DNA from: Kitasatospora sp. GAS204B
GTDB lineage: Bacteria; Actinomycetota; Actinomycetes; Streptomycetales; Streptomycetaceae
Length of the DNA stretch: 64,000 nt
Direction: 5' to 3'
Assembly: GCF_029892155.1 (NCBI RefSeq)
Contig: NZ_JARZAG010000027.1
Span: forward strand, 50,905-114,904
This document shows, one piece after another, positions 26,266 through 35,422 of this stretch; positions within the stretch are counted from its first letter, which is position 1, and every line of letters begins with the position of its first letter. The position numbers were made by a program, and so were the translations under genes. Below the pieces are notes generated by a model, which worked only from the letters and a program-made list of their open reading frames with translations, was not told the origin of the DNA and made no database searches.

Positions 26266-27075
26266 TCAGACCGGGCTGAGCAGCGGTGAGCTGCTGCCCT
26301 CCAGGAGGACCCGGGCCACCAGGGCGGGGTTGTCGCCCATCGGGACGTGGCCGCAGTCGGGCAGCGGGATGAAGCGGGCGCCTGGGAGGAGTTGGCGGGC
26401 GCGGCGGCCCTGGGCGTGCAGCAGCAGGCGGTCGCGGGTGCCCCAGGCGATGGTGAGCGGGACGTCGGCGGGGATCGCGGTCGGGAAGTGGCGTGCCTGC
26501 TCGGCGCGCCCGGCCCGCAGCGTCTGGCGGAAGCCGGGGGCGTCGAGCAGGGCGCGGGTGTCGAGCGTGAGCTCGCCCGGGTCCAGGCGCTCGGGGTGTC
26601 CGTAGATCACGCCGAACATGAGCTTGCGGGCCTGCGGGGAGCGGGCCAGCGTGGCCCGGAGCGACTCCGGGGCGCGGGCGGCCGCACGGTGCAGGCTGAG
26701 CAGGCCGGCGGCGTAGAGGAAGCCCGGCAGGCGGTAGAAGCCGGCCGGCGAGAGCGCGGTGGCCGAGGAGACCAGGCCGCGCTGGGCGGCGCGCAGCGCG
26801 AAGAGTCCGCCGAGCGAGTTGCCCGCCACGTGCGGGCGTTCGATGCCGTGCGTGGCGAGGAAGTCGGCGAGCACGGTGAGCGCGGAGTCGACGGTGTAGG
26901 GCAGGCCGGGTGGCAGGCTCGGTGAGGCGCCGAAGCCGGGCAGGTCGACGGCGATCACTTCGCGCTCGGCGGCGAGCAGGTCGAGCACGGGCTTCCAGCC
27001 CTGCCAGCGGTGTCCGATGCCGTGCAGCAGAAGCAGGGGCGGGCCGTCGCCCCGCCGCTCGTGTACGAGGTCCAT
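26266..27075 (-). CDS. Alpha/beta-fold hydrolase
   Basis: A 269-residue hydrolase. LLLLHGIGHRWQGW holds the HG oxyanion motif, Ser87 in AGNSLGGLFA is the nucleophile, a late Asp lies in AWGTRDRLLL and the His in PLPDCGHVPMGDNP. Substrate unknown. ATG at 27075 begins MDLVHERRGDGPP, typical of the family. Its stop lies in a near-copy of the TGACG-N3-CGTCA stop-codon palindrome (26256-26268). Confidence 0.88.
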   Translation of the reverse strand: MDLVHERRGDGPPLLLLHGIGHRWQGWKPVLDLLAAEREVIAVDLPGFGASPSLPPGLPYTVDSALTVLADFLATHGIERPHVAGNSLGGLFALRAAQRGLVSSATALSPAGFYRLPGFLYAAGLLSLHRAAARAPESLRATLARSPQARKLMFGVIYGHPERLDPGELTLDTRALLDAPGFRQTLRAGRAEQARHFPTAIPADVPLTIAWGTRDRLLLHAQGRRARQLLPGARFIPLPDCGHVPMGDNPALVARVLLEGSSSPLLSPV

Positions 27076-27201
27076 GGCGAGAGGATAAGCGGAAGTTACC
27101 CGCGAGTCATGGACTTGTGAGAATCCGCGTCAATAGTCTGACGATCATCACTCGCCCTGGCGGGTCCCTCGCTCAGCCGTGACGGGCCGCCTGAGCCCGG
27201 C

Positions 27202-27843
27202 TCAGTAGGCCGACCGTTTGGCCACGATCGCCCGGTGCAGGGCGTCCGGGGTGGGGCCGGTGAGCGCCTTCAGCTCGCGGATCCGGTGGCGGTTGGCCCA
27301 CCGGGTGCGGCCGTCCAGCACCGCGCCCAGTTCGGCCGCGGCGGCCAGCGCGACCAGGGCGGCCTGCCAGGGCTCGACCGCTTCGACCGGTCCGCTCAGC
27401 GTGGCCTCGACCACGGCCACCAACTGCCGGTGCGCGGCCGGATCGCAGCGGATCCGGGTCCGGTTGGGGAACAGCCCGCGCGCCCGGTGGTCGCTGACGA
27501 TCACCAGCCCGTCGTCCCGCAGCCGGTCCCGCACCGCGCGTTCGGTGAGGCCGGGGTTCGCGGCGATCCAGCGCCGCCACGAGCGCGGACGCAGGACCCG
27601 GCGCGGCCGCTGCTCGGCGATCTCGGCCAGGACGGCGGCGAGCACCGGGTCGAGCCCGGCCGGGGCGGGCCGGCCGAGCCGCGGGCGGCCGCGGTCGTCG
27701 ATCAGCAGGCCGCGCTGCAGCAACTCGGTGAGCGCCGCCGCGCGCATGATCAGACCCAGGTGCCGGTGGTAGGAGAACTGCCTGGTCCCGGGCCGGAAGG
27801 CCAGCAGGTAGAGCCGGGCGGGGAGGGTGTCGGGCAGGTCCAT
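27202..27843 (-). CDS. GPP34-family phosphoprotein
   Basis: A 213-residue protein of the GPP34 (GOLPH3-like) family that in streptomycetes often binds membranes or phosphoinositide-like lipids. Seen: LPARLYLLAFRPGTRQFSYH near the start, AAALTELLQRGLLIDDRGRP and LRDDGLVIVSDHRARGLFPN. The start at 27843 is chosen because CGGAG lies seven bases upstream; an in-frame ATG 15 codons earlier lacks one. Divergent from the TMEM175-like gene, with 128 bases between. Confidence 0.82.
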   Translation of the reverse strand: MDLPDTLPARLYLLAFRPGTRQFSYHRHLGLIMRAAALTELLQRGLLIDDRGRPRLGRPAPAGLDPVLAAVLAEIAEQRPRRVLRPRSWRRWIAANPGLTERAVRDRLRDDGLVIVSDHRARGLFPNRTRIRCDPAAHRQLVAVVEATLSGPVEAVEPWQAALVALAAAAELGAVLDGRTRWANRHRIRELKALTGPTPDALHRAIVAKRSAY

Positions 27844-27971
27844 CGGGTGCTCCGATCCGTCAGCAGGAGTGCCGTGCACGGGATTCATGCCCAGTTCGGT
27901 CCGGTCGAGTGCCGCGAGGACCGGCCGGCCCCAGGTTGCCCGGGAGTCACACGGGCTGGAATCCTCGCCGC

Positions 27972-28628
27972 GTGAGCAACGACCAGACGATGACCCGCAC
28001 CACCGACTCGGCCCGCGTGGAGGCCTTCAGCGACGGGGTCTTCGCGATCGCGATCACCCTGCTCGTGCTGAACATCAAGGTGCCCGAGGCCGACACCGGG
28101 CGGGAGTTGTGGCACGCGCTGGCCGGCGAATGGCCGTCGTACTGCGCCTATCTGGTCAGCTTCCTGGTGATCGGGGTGATGTGGGTCAACCACCACACCG
28201 TCTTCAGCTACATCGCCCGGGTCGACCGCACCCTGGTCTTCCTCAACCTGCTGCTCCTGCTGGTGGTCGCCGCGCTCCCGTTCCCCACCGCGCTGCTCGC
28301 GCAGAACCTGCACCACCCGGGCGCCGCGCACGTGGCCGCGGCCGTCTACGGCGTGACCATGGTGGCCCACGCGCTCACCTTCGCGCTCTTCTGGTTCTAC
28401 GTCACCAGGATCGGCCACTGCTTCGACGAGCGGGTCGACCTGCGGGCCGCCCGGGCGACCCGCGGCCGTTTCAGCCTGGGCCTGGTGGTCTATCCGATCA
28501 CCGTGGCCCTCGCCTTCGTCTCGGCGCCGCTCGCGCTGGCCGTCCACGGCTTGCTGGCGGTCTACTACGCGTTCAACCAGACGCCGATTCCGACGGTTGA
28601 CGTGGGATCCGAGATCGACGACGAGTGA
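27972..28628 (+). CDS. TMEM175-like potassium channel (DUF1211)
   Basis: A 218-residue membrane protein with about six helices. The hallmark RVEAFSDGVFAIAITLLVLN (FSD motif in the first helix) identifies the TMEM175/DUF1211 family; bacterial members are K+ leak channels that work as tetramers. WVNHHTVFSYIARVDRTLV is the second conserved part. GTG at 27972 or ATG at 27990 could be the start; only codons for seven residues differ. The stop codon is the left end of a palindrome shared with the convergent MMPL gene. Confidence 0.85.
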   Translation: MSNDQTMTRTTDSARVEAFSDGVFAIAITLLVLNIKVPEADTGRELWHALAGEWPSYCAYLVSFLVIGVMWVNHHTVFSYIARVDRTLVFLNLLLLLVVAALPFPTALLAQNLHHPGAAHVAAAVYGVTMVAHALTFALFWFYVTRIGHCFDERVDLRAARATRGRFSLGLVVYPITVALAFVSAPLALAVHGLLAVYYAFNQTPIPTVDVGSEIDDE

Positions 28629-28638
28629 CGGTGCGTCA
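28626..28638. repeat. 13-base palindrome joining two stop codons
   Basis: TGACGGTGCGTCA: the left TGA is the stop of the TMEM175-like gene and the right TCA is the complement of the stop of the MMPL gene. The same TGACG-N3-CGTCA form recurs at 9432, 9461, 12414 and 61510. Confidence 0.85.
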
Positions 28639-30759
28639 GGCGGGCTGCGGCAGCAGGCGGGCGAGCGGTGCCGGCAGCCACCAGTTCAGGTTGCCGAGCA
28701 GTTCCATGATGGCCGGCACCAGGACCATCCGGACCACCGTCGCGTCCAGGAAGACCGCCACCGCCAGCCCGAGGCCGAACTCCTTCACCGCGATGTCGGG
28801 GGTGGCCAGCACCGAGAGGAAGACCGTCACCATGATCGCCGCCGCCGCGGTGATCACCCGCGCGGTGCGGCCCAGGCCCAGGGCGACCGCCTCCGAGGTG
28901 TCGGCGCCCGCGTCGTACTCCTCGCGGATCCGGGAGACCAGGAAGACCTCGTAGTCGGTCGAGAGGCCGAACAGGATCGGGAAGATGAAGAGCGGCACCC
29001 AGGCCGTGATCGGCGCGGTGGTCGGGAAGCCGAGCGGGCCGTTCAGCCAGCCCCACTGCACGATCACCGTCAGCACGCCGAACGCCGCGCCCACCGAGAG
29101 CAGCGTCATCACCGCCGCCTTCAGCGCGATCGCCACCGAGCGCACCAGGAACAGCAGCAGCACCAGCGCCACCGCGATCACCGACCCGATCAGCAGCGGC
29201 AGCCGGGCGGTGACCTCGGCGGCGAAATCGGTGTCACCCGCGGTCGGGCCGCCGATGTGCACCACCAGGCCGGTACCCTGAACGGCGCCGGGGACCACCT
29301 GGCCGCGCAGCCGGGTGAGCAACTTCGGTGTCGCGGCGTCCTGGTGGGCGGTGGTCGGGTAGGCGATGAAGAGCGCGGCCTGGCCGTCCTGGCTGATCTG
29401 CGGCGGGGTGACCGCAGCGACGCCGGGGGTGTGCTGGACCGCGCTCACCAGCGGCGCGAGGTCGGCGCCACCCGGCGGCAGCGAGGCGACGATGACGAAC
29501 GGCGCGTCGAACCCGGGCCCGAACCCCTCGCTGAGGATCCGGAAGGCGGTGTAGCCGGTGGTGTCGTGCGGTTCGGTGCTGTTGTCCTCGAAGCTCAGCC
29601 GCATCGAGAAGGCGGGGATGGTCAGCACGATCATCAGGGTCGCGCCCGCCACCAGCCCAATGACCGGCCGGCGTTGGATCACCCGGGCCCAGCGCTCGGC
29701 CATCGGGCTGCGCGAGCCGGTGCGGCCGAGGTAGGGGAGCTTGAAGCGGTCGATGTTGCGCCCGGTGTAGCCCAGCATCGCCGGCAGCAGGGTGATCGCG
29801 GCGATCATCGTCATCAGCACGGTCACCGAGGCCGCCACCGCCGTGGCGTTCAGCAGCCGCTGCTGGACCACGAAGAGCCCGAGCATCGCGATCACCACCG
29901 TGGCGCCCGCGAACAGCACCGAGCGCCCGGCCCGGGCGATCGCGACCACCACCGCGTCCTCGGGATCCAGACCCTGCGCCAGGCCCTCGCGGTAGCGGGT
30001 GACGATGAACAGGGCGTAGTCGATCCCGACGCCGAGCCCGAGCAGGGTGGCGATGATCGGACTGAACGACGGCGCCGGGAAGACGTATCCGAGCAGGAAG
30101 ATCAGGGCCAGCCCGCTGCCGATGCCGAACAGCGCGCCGAGCATGGTCAGGCCGGTCGCGAGCAGCGAGCCGAAGGCGATCAGGATCACCAGCATCGCCG
30201 CCAGCGCCCCGATGGCGTCCGAGGCACCGCCGTACGGCGTCTCGGCCGTCACCACGTCCGCGCCGGCCAGCGCGAACACCACGCCGTCCCCGCTCGCCGC
30301 CTTGACCTGCGAGATCAGATGCTTGACCTCGGAGGTCGGCAGCGGGTTGCTGGGGGACTGCAGGGTGGCGAAGGCGGTCCGGCCGTCGGCGGAGATCTGG
30401 CCGGGCGTGGTGTACGGCGACTGGACGGACGAGATGTGCGCGGAACTGCCCAGCCGCGCGGTGAGCGCGTCGACCCGGTCGCGCACCGCCGGTGACTCGA
30501 CGCCGGCCTGCGCCTGGATCGCCAGGGTCAGCGAACTGCCCTTGCGCTCGGGGAAGTGCTGCTTGATCAGGTTCTGCGCCTGCGCGGACTGCGACTTGCC
30601 GCCGGTGAAGTCGTTGTCGGCGGGTGCCGCGAAGGCGAATCCGACGAAGAGCAGCAGCGCGGTGCCGACCACCCAGAGCAGCAGGACGAACCGGCGCCTG
30701 CGGTAGCAGAAGCGGCCCAGCCGGGCGAGGCTGCCCTGGTAGGCGAAAGCCGTTGTCAT
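28636..30759 (-). CDS. MMPL-family RND exporter
   Basis: A 707-residue membrane transporter with the duplicated RND layout: one N-terminal helix (FVLLLWVVGTALLLFVGFAF), a periplasmic loop with FPERKGSSLTLAI, five helices including VGIDYALFIVTRYREGL, then a second loop and five helices including FGLSTDYEVFLVSRIREEY. These GxDYxxF/DYEVFLVSR motifs define the MMPL family, which exports lipids or hydrophobic compounds. It is divergent from a two-component system, with a 22-base palindrome in the spacer, so it may be their target. Confidence 0.92.
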   Translation of the reverse strand: MTTAFAYQGSLARLGRFCYRRRRFVLLLWVVGTALLLFVGFAFAAPADNDFTGGKSQSAQAQNLIKQHFPERKGSSLTLAIQAQAGVESPAVRDRVDALTARLGSSAHISSVQSPYTTPGQISADGRTAFATLQSPSNPLPTSEVKHLISQVKAASGDGVVFALAGADVVTAETPYGGASDAIGALAAMLVILIAFGSLLATGLTMLGALFGIGSGLALIFLLGYVFPAPSFSPIIATLLGLGVGIDYALFIVTRYREGLAQGLDPEDAVVVAIARAGRSVLFAGATVVIAMLGLFVVQQRLLNATAVAASVTVLMTMIAAITLLPAMLGYTGRNIDRFKLPYLGRTGSRSPMAERWARVIQRRPVIGLVAGATLMIVLTIPAFSMRLSFEDNSTEPHDTTGYTAFRILSEGFGPGFDAPFVIVASLPPGGADLAPLVSAVQHTPGVAAVTPPQISQDGQAALFIAYPTTAHQDAATPKLLTRLRGQVVPGAVQGTGLVVHIGGPTAGDTDFAAEVTARLPLLIGSVIAVALVLLLFLVRSVAIALKAAVMTLLSVGAAFGVLTVIVQWGWLNGPLGFPTTAPITAWVPLFIFPILFGLSTDYEVFLVSRIREEYDAGADTSEAVALGLGRTARVITAAAAIMVTVFLSVLATPDIAVKEFGLGLAVAVFLDATVVRMVLVPAIMELLGNLNWWLPAPLARLLPQPA

Positions 30760-30923
30760 ACCGGACCACCCTTTTTAGGCACGGACAGCAACCGGGGGTA
30801 CGGTAAGCCGCGCCGACCTCGCAGCCGGCCGAGCCCGCGCCGAGACCCACCCGATCGGCTCAGGGCGCGGCCTGAGTCACCGTCAGGCGCCAGCGCCTCT
30901 CTTGTCCGACTACAGAATCAGCA

Positions 30924-30945
30924 ATGGTGGCACTGGTGCCACCAT
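30924..30945. promoter_or_regulatory. Operator-like palindrome
   Basis: ATGGTGGCAC and GTGCCACCAT form a perfect 10-bp dyad with a 2-base spacer in the 242-base region between the divergent MMPL and histidine-kinase genes. Well placed for a regulator such as the NarL-type protein encoded nearby, but which protein binds is unknown. Confidence 0.65.
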
Positions 30946-31001
30946 GGAGTCGGGTGCCAGGCTCATGGCAGACCCCCGTCGAGGTGTCCTAGTGTCGGAT
31001 C

Positions 31002-32246
31002 ATGATGATTCCACCCGTGCTGAGGCGCTCGGCGCTTCGGGTGCGGCGGGACACCGGCTTCCTGGCCGCCGGTGTCCCGCCGCACCTGGCCCTGGTGCCC
31101 GTGTGGTCCTGGGGCGCGACGGCCGCCGCCGAGACGGGGAACTGGGCTTTGGTGCTCATCGCGCCGGTCGCCCTGATCCTGCTCGGTGTCCCGGTGCTGA
31201 CGGCCGTTCAGCGGTACCGCCACCGGGCACTCCTCGGAGTGGACATCCCTCGGCCGACGCCCACGCCGGAGCGGTGGTCGTGGGCGGCAGTCGCCCGACG
31301 GCTTTCCTTGACGCGTAGCTGGCGCCAGCTCGGATACCACCTTCTCCTGGGCCCGCTGGTGGCCGCGTTGGAGCTGTCGGTGCTCGCGGTGGCGGCCGCG
31401 GGCCTGGTGGGCGCCATCACCTTCGGCTGGGTGTGGGCGCTGCCGGTGGGGGTCCGCCAGGACTGGTTCGGTTACGCGACGCAGGTGCCGTGCTACACGG
31501 TGGCCGGCATCGCCCTCCTGTGTGCCGTGCCCTGGATGGCAGGGGCGGTGGCCCGGACGGAGTCGCGATTCGCGTCGGCGCTGCTCGGGCCCAGCCGGGC
31601 CCAGCGGCTCCAGGAGCGGGTCGAGTACCTGGCCGGGAGTCGCACCGACCTGATCGAGGCAGTCGACGCCGAGCGCCGCCGGATCGAGCGTGACCTGCAC
31701 GACGGCACCCAGCAGCGGCTGGTCTCCCTCGCGGTCAACCTGGGCCTGGCCATGGCCACGCGCCCTGACCTGCCGGGTGAGGCCCGCGAGGTGATCGCGG
31801 AGGCGCACCTCGAGGCGAAGGAGGCGATCGCCGAACTCAACGATCTGGTACGCGGGTTGCACCCAGCCGTTCTCGAAGACCGAGGGCTGGACGCGGCGTT
31901 GTCCGGGTTGGCCGCCCGGGCACCATTGCCGGTGCGCCTGCGGGTCGATCTTGAGGAGCGGGCGGTGCCCGCTGTGGAGTCGGTCGCGTACTTCGTGATC
32001 TCCGAGGCGCTGGCCAACGTGACCAAGCACGCTCGCGCGACACGTGCCGAGGTGACCGTCAGGCGGGTCGGGAAGGTGTTGCGGCTGAATGTCACCGACG
32101 ACGGACTGGGTGGTGCCGACGTCTCCGCCGGTACGGGGCTGAGTGGGCTGGCCAAGCGGGTCGGCTCCGTCGACGGGACCTTCCGCGTCAGCAGCCCCGT
32201 CGGGGGACCGACGACCATCGCGGCGGAGTTGCCGTGCGAGCGGTGA
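31002..32246 (+). CDS. NarL-system sensor histidine kinase
   Basis: A 414-residue HisKA_3 kinase. The first 190 residues hold about four membrane helices (for example WALVLIAPVALILLGVPVL and LVAALELSVLAVAAAGLVGA) and no separate sensor domain. The dimerisation box ERRRIERDLHDGTQQRLVSL has the phospho-accepting His; VISEALANVTKHARAT is the N box and DDGLGGADVSAGTGLSGL the G boxes. The gene overlaps the response-regulator gene by 13 bases. Signal unknown. Confidence 0.92.
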   Translation: MMIPPVLRRSALRVRRDTGFLAAGVPPHLALVPVWSWGATAAAETGNWALVLIAPVALILLGVPVLTAVQRYRHRALLGVDIPRPTPTPERWSWAAVARRLSLTRSWRQLGYHLLLGPLVAALELSVLAVAAAGLVGAITFGWVWALPVGVRQDWFGYATQVPCYTVAGIALLCAVPWMAGAVARTESRFASALLGPSRAQRLQERVEYLAGSRTDLIEAVDAERRRIERDLHDGTQQRLVSLAVNLGLAMATRPDLPGEAREVIAEAHLEAKEAIAELNDLVRGLHPAVLEDRGLDAALSGLAARAPLPVRLRVDLEERAVPAVESVAYFVISEALANVTKHARATRAEVTVRRVGKVLRLNVTDDGLGGADVSAGTGLSGLAKRVGSVDGTFRVSSPVGGPTTIAAELPCER

Positions 32247-32884
32247 TCGCCGAGGACTCGGTGCTGTTGCGGATCGGTCTGGTCAAGGTGCTGGAGATGG
32301 GTGGTTTCCAGATCGCCGCGGAAGTCGGCGACGGGGAAGCGCTGTTGGCGGCAGTGGAGGAGCACCGGCCCGAACTCGCCCTGGTGGACGTCCGGATGCC
32401 GCCCGGCTTCACCGACGAGGGGGTGCGCGCCGCGATGGTGATCCGTCGGCGGTGGCCGCGGACGGCGGTGGTGCTGCTCTCGCAGTACGTGGAGGAGCGG
32501 TACGCGGCCGACCTGCTGGCGACCAACACCAGCGGCGTGGGCTACCTGCTCAAGCAACGCGTCGCCGATGTGGGGGAGTTCGTGGAGGCGGTGCAGCGGG
32601 TCGCGGACGGGGGCACGGCGCTGGATCCGCAGGTCGTCGCCCAGCTGCTGCTGCGACGGGACAGCGACCCGCTGGACCGGCTGACCCCTCGTGAACGGGA
32701 CGTACTGGGCCTCATGGCCGAGGGGCGCTCCAACGCCGGCATCGCCGAGGCGCTGACGGTCAGCGAGAGCGCGGTGGCCAAGCACATCAACAACATCTTC
32801 GCCAAGCTCGACCTGCCGGTGATCGACACGGACCACCGCCGCGTGCTCGCCGTTCTGCGCTTCTTCGGAGCGTCCCAGGCCTGA
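32234..32884 (+). CDS. NarL/LuxR-type response regulator
   Basis: A 216-residue regulator. Receiver domain residues 1-120 with acidic pocket IAED, phospho-Asp in ALVDVRMPP, and VGYLLKQRV with the late Lys. The C-terminal LuxR helix-turn-helix is LTPRERDVLGLMAEGRSN plus SESAVAKHINNIFAKL. GTG at 32234 overlaps the kinase gene. Likely controls the divergent MMPL exporter through the 30924-30945 palindrome; this is inferred from position. Confidence 0.93.
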   Translation: MRAVIAEDSVLLRIGLVKVLEMGGFQIAAEVGDGEALLAAVEEHRPELALVDVRMPPGFTDEGVRAAMVIRRRWPRTAVVLLSQYVEERYAADLLATNTSGVGYLLKQRVADVGEFVEAVQRVADGGTALDPQVVAQLLLRRDSDPLDRLTPRERDVLGLMAEGRSNAGIAEALTVSESAVAKHINNIFAKLDLPVIDTDHRRVLAVLRFFGASQA

Positions 32885-33027
32885 CCGGCCTCTGGCGTCG
32901 GCACGGGCGGACAGCCCGGCGCTTCCTTGGCATGCGCGACTCATGTCGGGGCTGTCCGGGGTGGCCGATTCGGTGAACTCCACCCAATCGAACAGCGGTT
33001 GCCCACGATCAAGGAGAGAACCCCCAA

Positions 33028-33114
33028 GTGAGCGAAGCCGAGGACGGCCTGCTGCTGAGTGCCCGAGGCCCTGGGGTGCGTCTTCAAACTCCCGCCGGGC
33101 GCCGCGAATTATGA
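33028..33114 (+). pseudogene. Probable broken gene start
   Basis: A GTG at 33028 with an excellent AAGGAGAG site (33011-33018) opens a frame that ends after 28 codons. GC3-rich coding character holds for about ten codons (VSEAEDGLLL) and then continues in another frame as PEALGCVFKLPPGAANYET, which reads like real protein. This suggests a frameshifted, truncated gene whose remainder was lost at the junction with the YoaK-like gene. The original function is not recognised. Confidence 0.4.
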
Positions 33115-33792
33115 GACACCCCCTAGCGCGACGCGGACCGCGACCAGCACCGCCAGCGCCAGCCCCAGCGCCGCCCCCGCGCTGACGTGCAGGAGCAGGG
33201 CCGCGCCGCAGGCCGCGCCGCCGAGCATCGCCGCGATCGACAGCAACCGCCGCACGGTCGCGGGCCCCGCCGCGTCCGCGACCAGGCCGGTGACGGTGAG
33301 CGTGAGCACGGTGGTGGTCAGGTCGGGCAGTGCGAGCTTGCGGACCGCCGCGTTCTGCAGGCCCATCCCGCAGCCCAGCAGGATGATCAGCCCGGCTTGC
33401 GCGCCGGCCGCCTGGTGCCCGGCGGTGCCCGCCACCACCACGGCGCCTGCCACCAGCACGGTCTGGACGGTGACGATCACCCGCAGCAGCCGCTCGCCCT
33501 CGGCGATCCGGCGGGCGACCCGGCCCGCCGACCAGGCCCCGGCCACGAAGGCCGCGATGGCGAGCGTCGAGGCCCAGAGCGACAGGTTCGCCGCCCCGGC
33601 CAGCGAGAAGCCGACGAAGACCACGTTCCCGGTCATGTTGGCGACGAAGACGTGCCGCAGACCGAGATAGCTGACGGCGTCGACCACTCCGGTGACGAAG
33701 GTCAGCGCCAGCAGCAGTGGCGGCAGGGCGCCGTACTTGCCCTGGTGGGCGGGGAAGAGGCGGTCGGCGGCGCGGAGCAGGATGGTTCGCAT
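33109..33792 (-). CDS. YoaK-like (DUF1275) membrane protein
   Basis: A 227-residue membrane protein with about six helices. LTFVTGVVDAVSYLGLRHVF and NMTGNVVFVGFSLAG are the signature of the DUF1275/YoaK family; GLQNAAVRKLALPDLTTTVL is the second conserved stretch. Function unknown. ATG at 33792; the stop abuts the broken fragment on the other strand. Confidence 0.88.
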   Translation of the reverse strand: MRTILLRAADRLFPAHQGKYGALPPLLLALTFVTGVVDAVSYLGLRHVFVANMTGNVVFVGFSLAGAANLSLWASTLAIAAFVAGAWSAGRVARRIAEGERLLRVIVTVQTVLVAGAVVVAGTAGHQAAGAQAGLIILLGCGMGLQNAAVRKLALPDLTTTVLTLTVTGLVADAAGPATVRRLLSIAAMLGGAACGAALLLHVSAGAALGLALAVLVAVRVALGGVS

Positions 33793-33936
33793 CGCACCAC
33801 CATAGGAATCGCGCGACCCCGGCGACAGCAGGGACGGCGGCGGGGCGTGGTCACGGCGGGGTCAGGCGGAATATCGCGCGGTGCGACCGGCTTGGACCAG
33901 GCAGGATGATCAAGTCCGGCAACGGGAGGAACCACC

Positions 33937-34710
33937 ATGGCCGACAGGCTGACGATCCGTTACATCGGCGGACCCACCGCGCTCATCGAGATCGGCGGGC
34001 TGCGACTGCTCACCGACCCGACCTTCGACGGGCCCGGCGAGTACCCGATCGGTTCGCGAACCCTGGTCAAGACCGCCGGGCCGGCGGTGCCACTCTCCGA
34101 ACTGGGCCCGGTGGACGCCGTGCTGCTCTCGCACGACCAGCACCCGGACAACCTGGACGCCGCCGGGCGCGGCTACCTCGAGACGGCGCCGCTGGTGCTC
34201 TCCACCGCCGCCGCGCACCAGCGCCTGGGCGCCGTGGTGCGCGCGCTGTCCACCTGGGAGCACCTCGAACTGCCGCGCCCGGACGGCGGGTTGCTGCGGA
34301 TCACCGCCGTGCCGGCACTGCACGGGCCGGCCGGCTCCGAGCCGCTGGTGGGCGAGGTCACCGGCTTCGTGCTGACCGGTGCCGGGCTGCCCAGCGTCTA
34401 CCTCAGTGGTGACAACGCCTCGCTGGACCTGGTGCGGGCGGTCGCCGAGCGCTTCGGTCCGGTGGAGGTGGCGGTGCTCTTCGCCGGGGCGGCTCGCACG
34501 CCGCTGGTTCCTGACGCTCCGTTGACCCTGACCAGCGCGCAGGCCGCCGAGGCCGCCGCCATCCTGGACGCCCGTCAGGTGGTGCCGCTGCATTTCGAGC
34601 ACTGGGGCCACTTCACCGAGGACGGCGCCACCCTGACGGCGGCTTTCGCCGCCGGCGGGCTCGCCGACCGGCTGCGGCTGCCGAAGCCGGGGGAGACGGT
34701 CCGGTTGTGA
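33937..34710 (+). CDS. MBL-fold metallo-hydrolase
   Basis: A 257-residue beta-lactamase-fold protein of the UlaG/RomA-like type. It starts with ITIRYIGGPTALIEIGGLR-like strands and has the metal motif SHDQHPDNLD (His66, His69, Asp71), a variant of HxHxDH with the last His replaced by Asn. Later ligands are in ALHGPAG, LSGDNASL and PLHFEHWGHF. Substrate unknown. GGGAGGA precedes the ATG at 33937. Confidence 0.85.
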   Translation: MADRLTIRYIGGPTALIEIGGLRLLTDPTFDGPGEYPIGSRTLVKTAGPAVPLSELGPVDAVLLSHDQHPDNLDAAGRGYLETAPLVLSTAAAHQRLGAVVRALSTWEHLELPRPDGGLLRITAVPALHGPAGSEPLVGEVTGFVLTGAGLPSVYLSGDNASLDLVRAVAERFGPVEVAVLFAGAARTPLVPDAPLTLTSAQAAEAAAILDARQVVPLHFEHWGHFTEDGATLTAAFAAGGLADRLRLPKPGETVRL

Positions 34711-34740
34711 ACCGGTGGTCAACTGACGGCTCCCGGCGCC

Positions 34741-35370
34741 TCACCAGACCCGGTGCGGCCGGAACTGGACGCTGATCCGGGGTCCGGTGGGGCGGGTGGT
34801 CTTCGGCACGGCGTGCTCGAAGGTCCGCTGGCAGGAGCCGCCCATCACGAGCAGGTCGCCGTGCCCCAGCGCGTGCCGGGCGGTGGGCCCGGCACCGCCC
34901 GCCGGGCGCAGCAGCAGGCTGCGCGGCTCGCCGACCGAGAGGATCGCGATCATGGTGTCCCGGGTGCTCGCCCGGCCGCCCCGGTCGCCGTGCCAGGCGA
35001 CGCTGTCCCGCCCGTCGCGGTAGTAGCAGAGGCCGGCGGTGCTGAAGGGCTCGCCGAGTTCGTTCGCGTAGTGCGCGCCGAGCGCTTCGCGGGCGCGGGC
35101 CAGGACGGGGTGCGGCAGCACGTCGTCCTGGCCGTAGTGGGCCAGCAGTCGGGGGACGTCGACCACCCGCTCGTACATCGGGCGCCGTTCGGCCCGCCAG
35201 GGCACCTCGGCGACCAGCCGTTCGAACAAGGCGTCGGCCCCGGTGAGCCAGCCGGGCAGCAGGTCGATCCAGGCGCCCAGGCCGAGCTCGGTGCGGGCGG
35301 TGCCGTCCAGCGGGCGCAGGCCGATCTCGTCGGCGCTGCCGAAGAGGGTGCTCTGCAAGTGGAAGGACAT
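34741..35370 (-). CDS. AlkB-like 2-oxoglutarate/Fe(II) dioxygenase
   Basis: A 209-residue oxygenase resembling AlkB DNA/RNA demethylases. Iron ligands His and Asp in VAWHGDRGG, the distal His in FEHAVPKT, and the 2-oxoglutarate-binding Arg residues in GPRISVQFR. Normal length. Start MSFHLQSTLFGSAD at 35370 in an AT-richer stretch that probably holds its promoter (35371-35410). Probably repairs alkylated bases; substrate not shown. Confidence 0.88.
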   Translation of the reverse strand: MSFHLQSTLFGSADEIGLRPLDGTARTELGLGAWIDLLPGWLTGADALFERLVAEVPWRAERRPMYERVVDVPRLLAHYGQDDVLPHPVLARAREALGAHYANELGEPFSTAGLCYYRDGRDSVAWHGDRGGRASTRDTMIAILSVGEPRSLLLRPAGGAGPTARHALGHGDLLVMGGSCQRTFEHAVPKTTRPTGPRISVQFRPHRVW

Positions 35371-35422
35371 GCGACCAGGGTAACGCGTAAATCGAACAGA
35401 TATGCGAACGGCTCGCGAGGGC

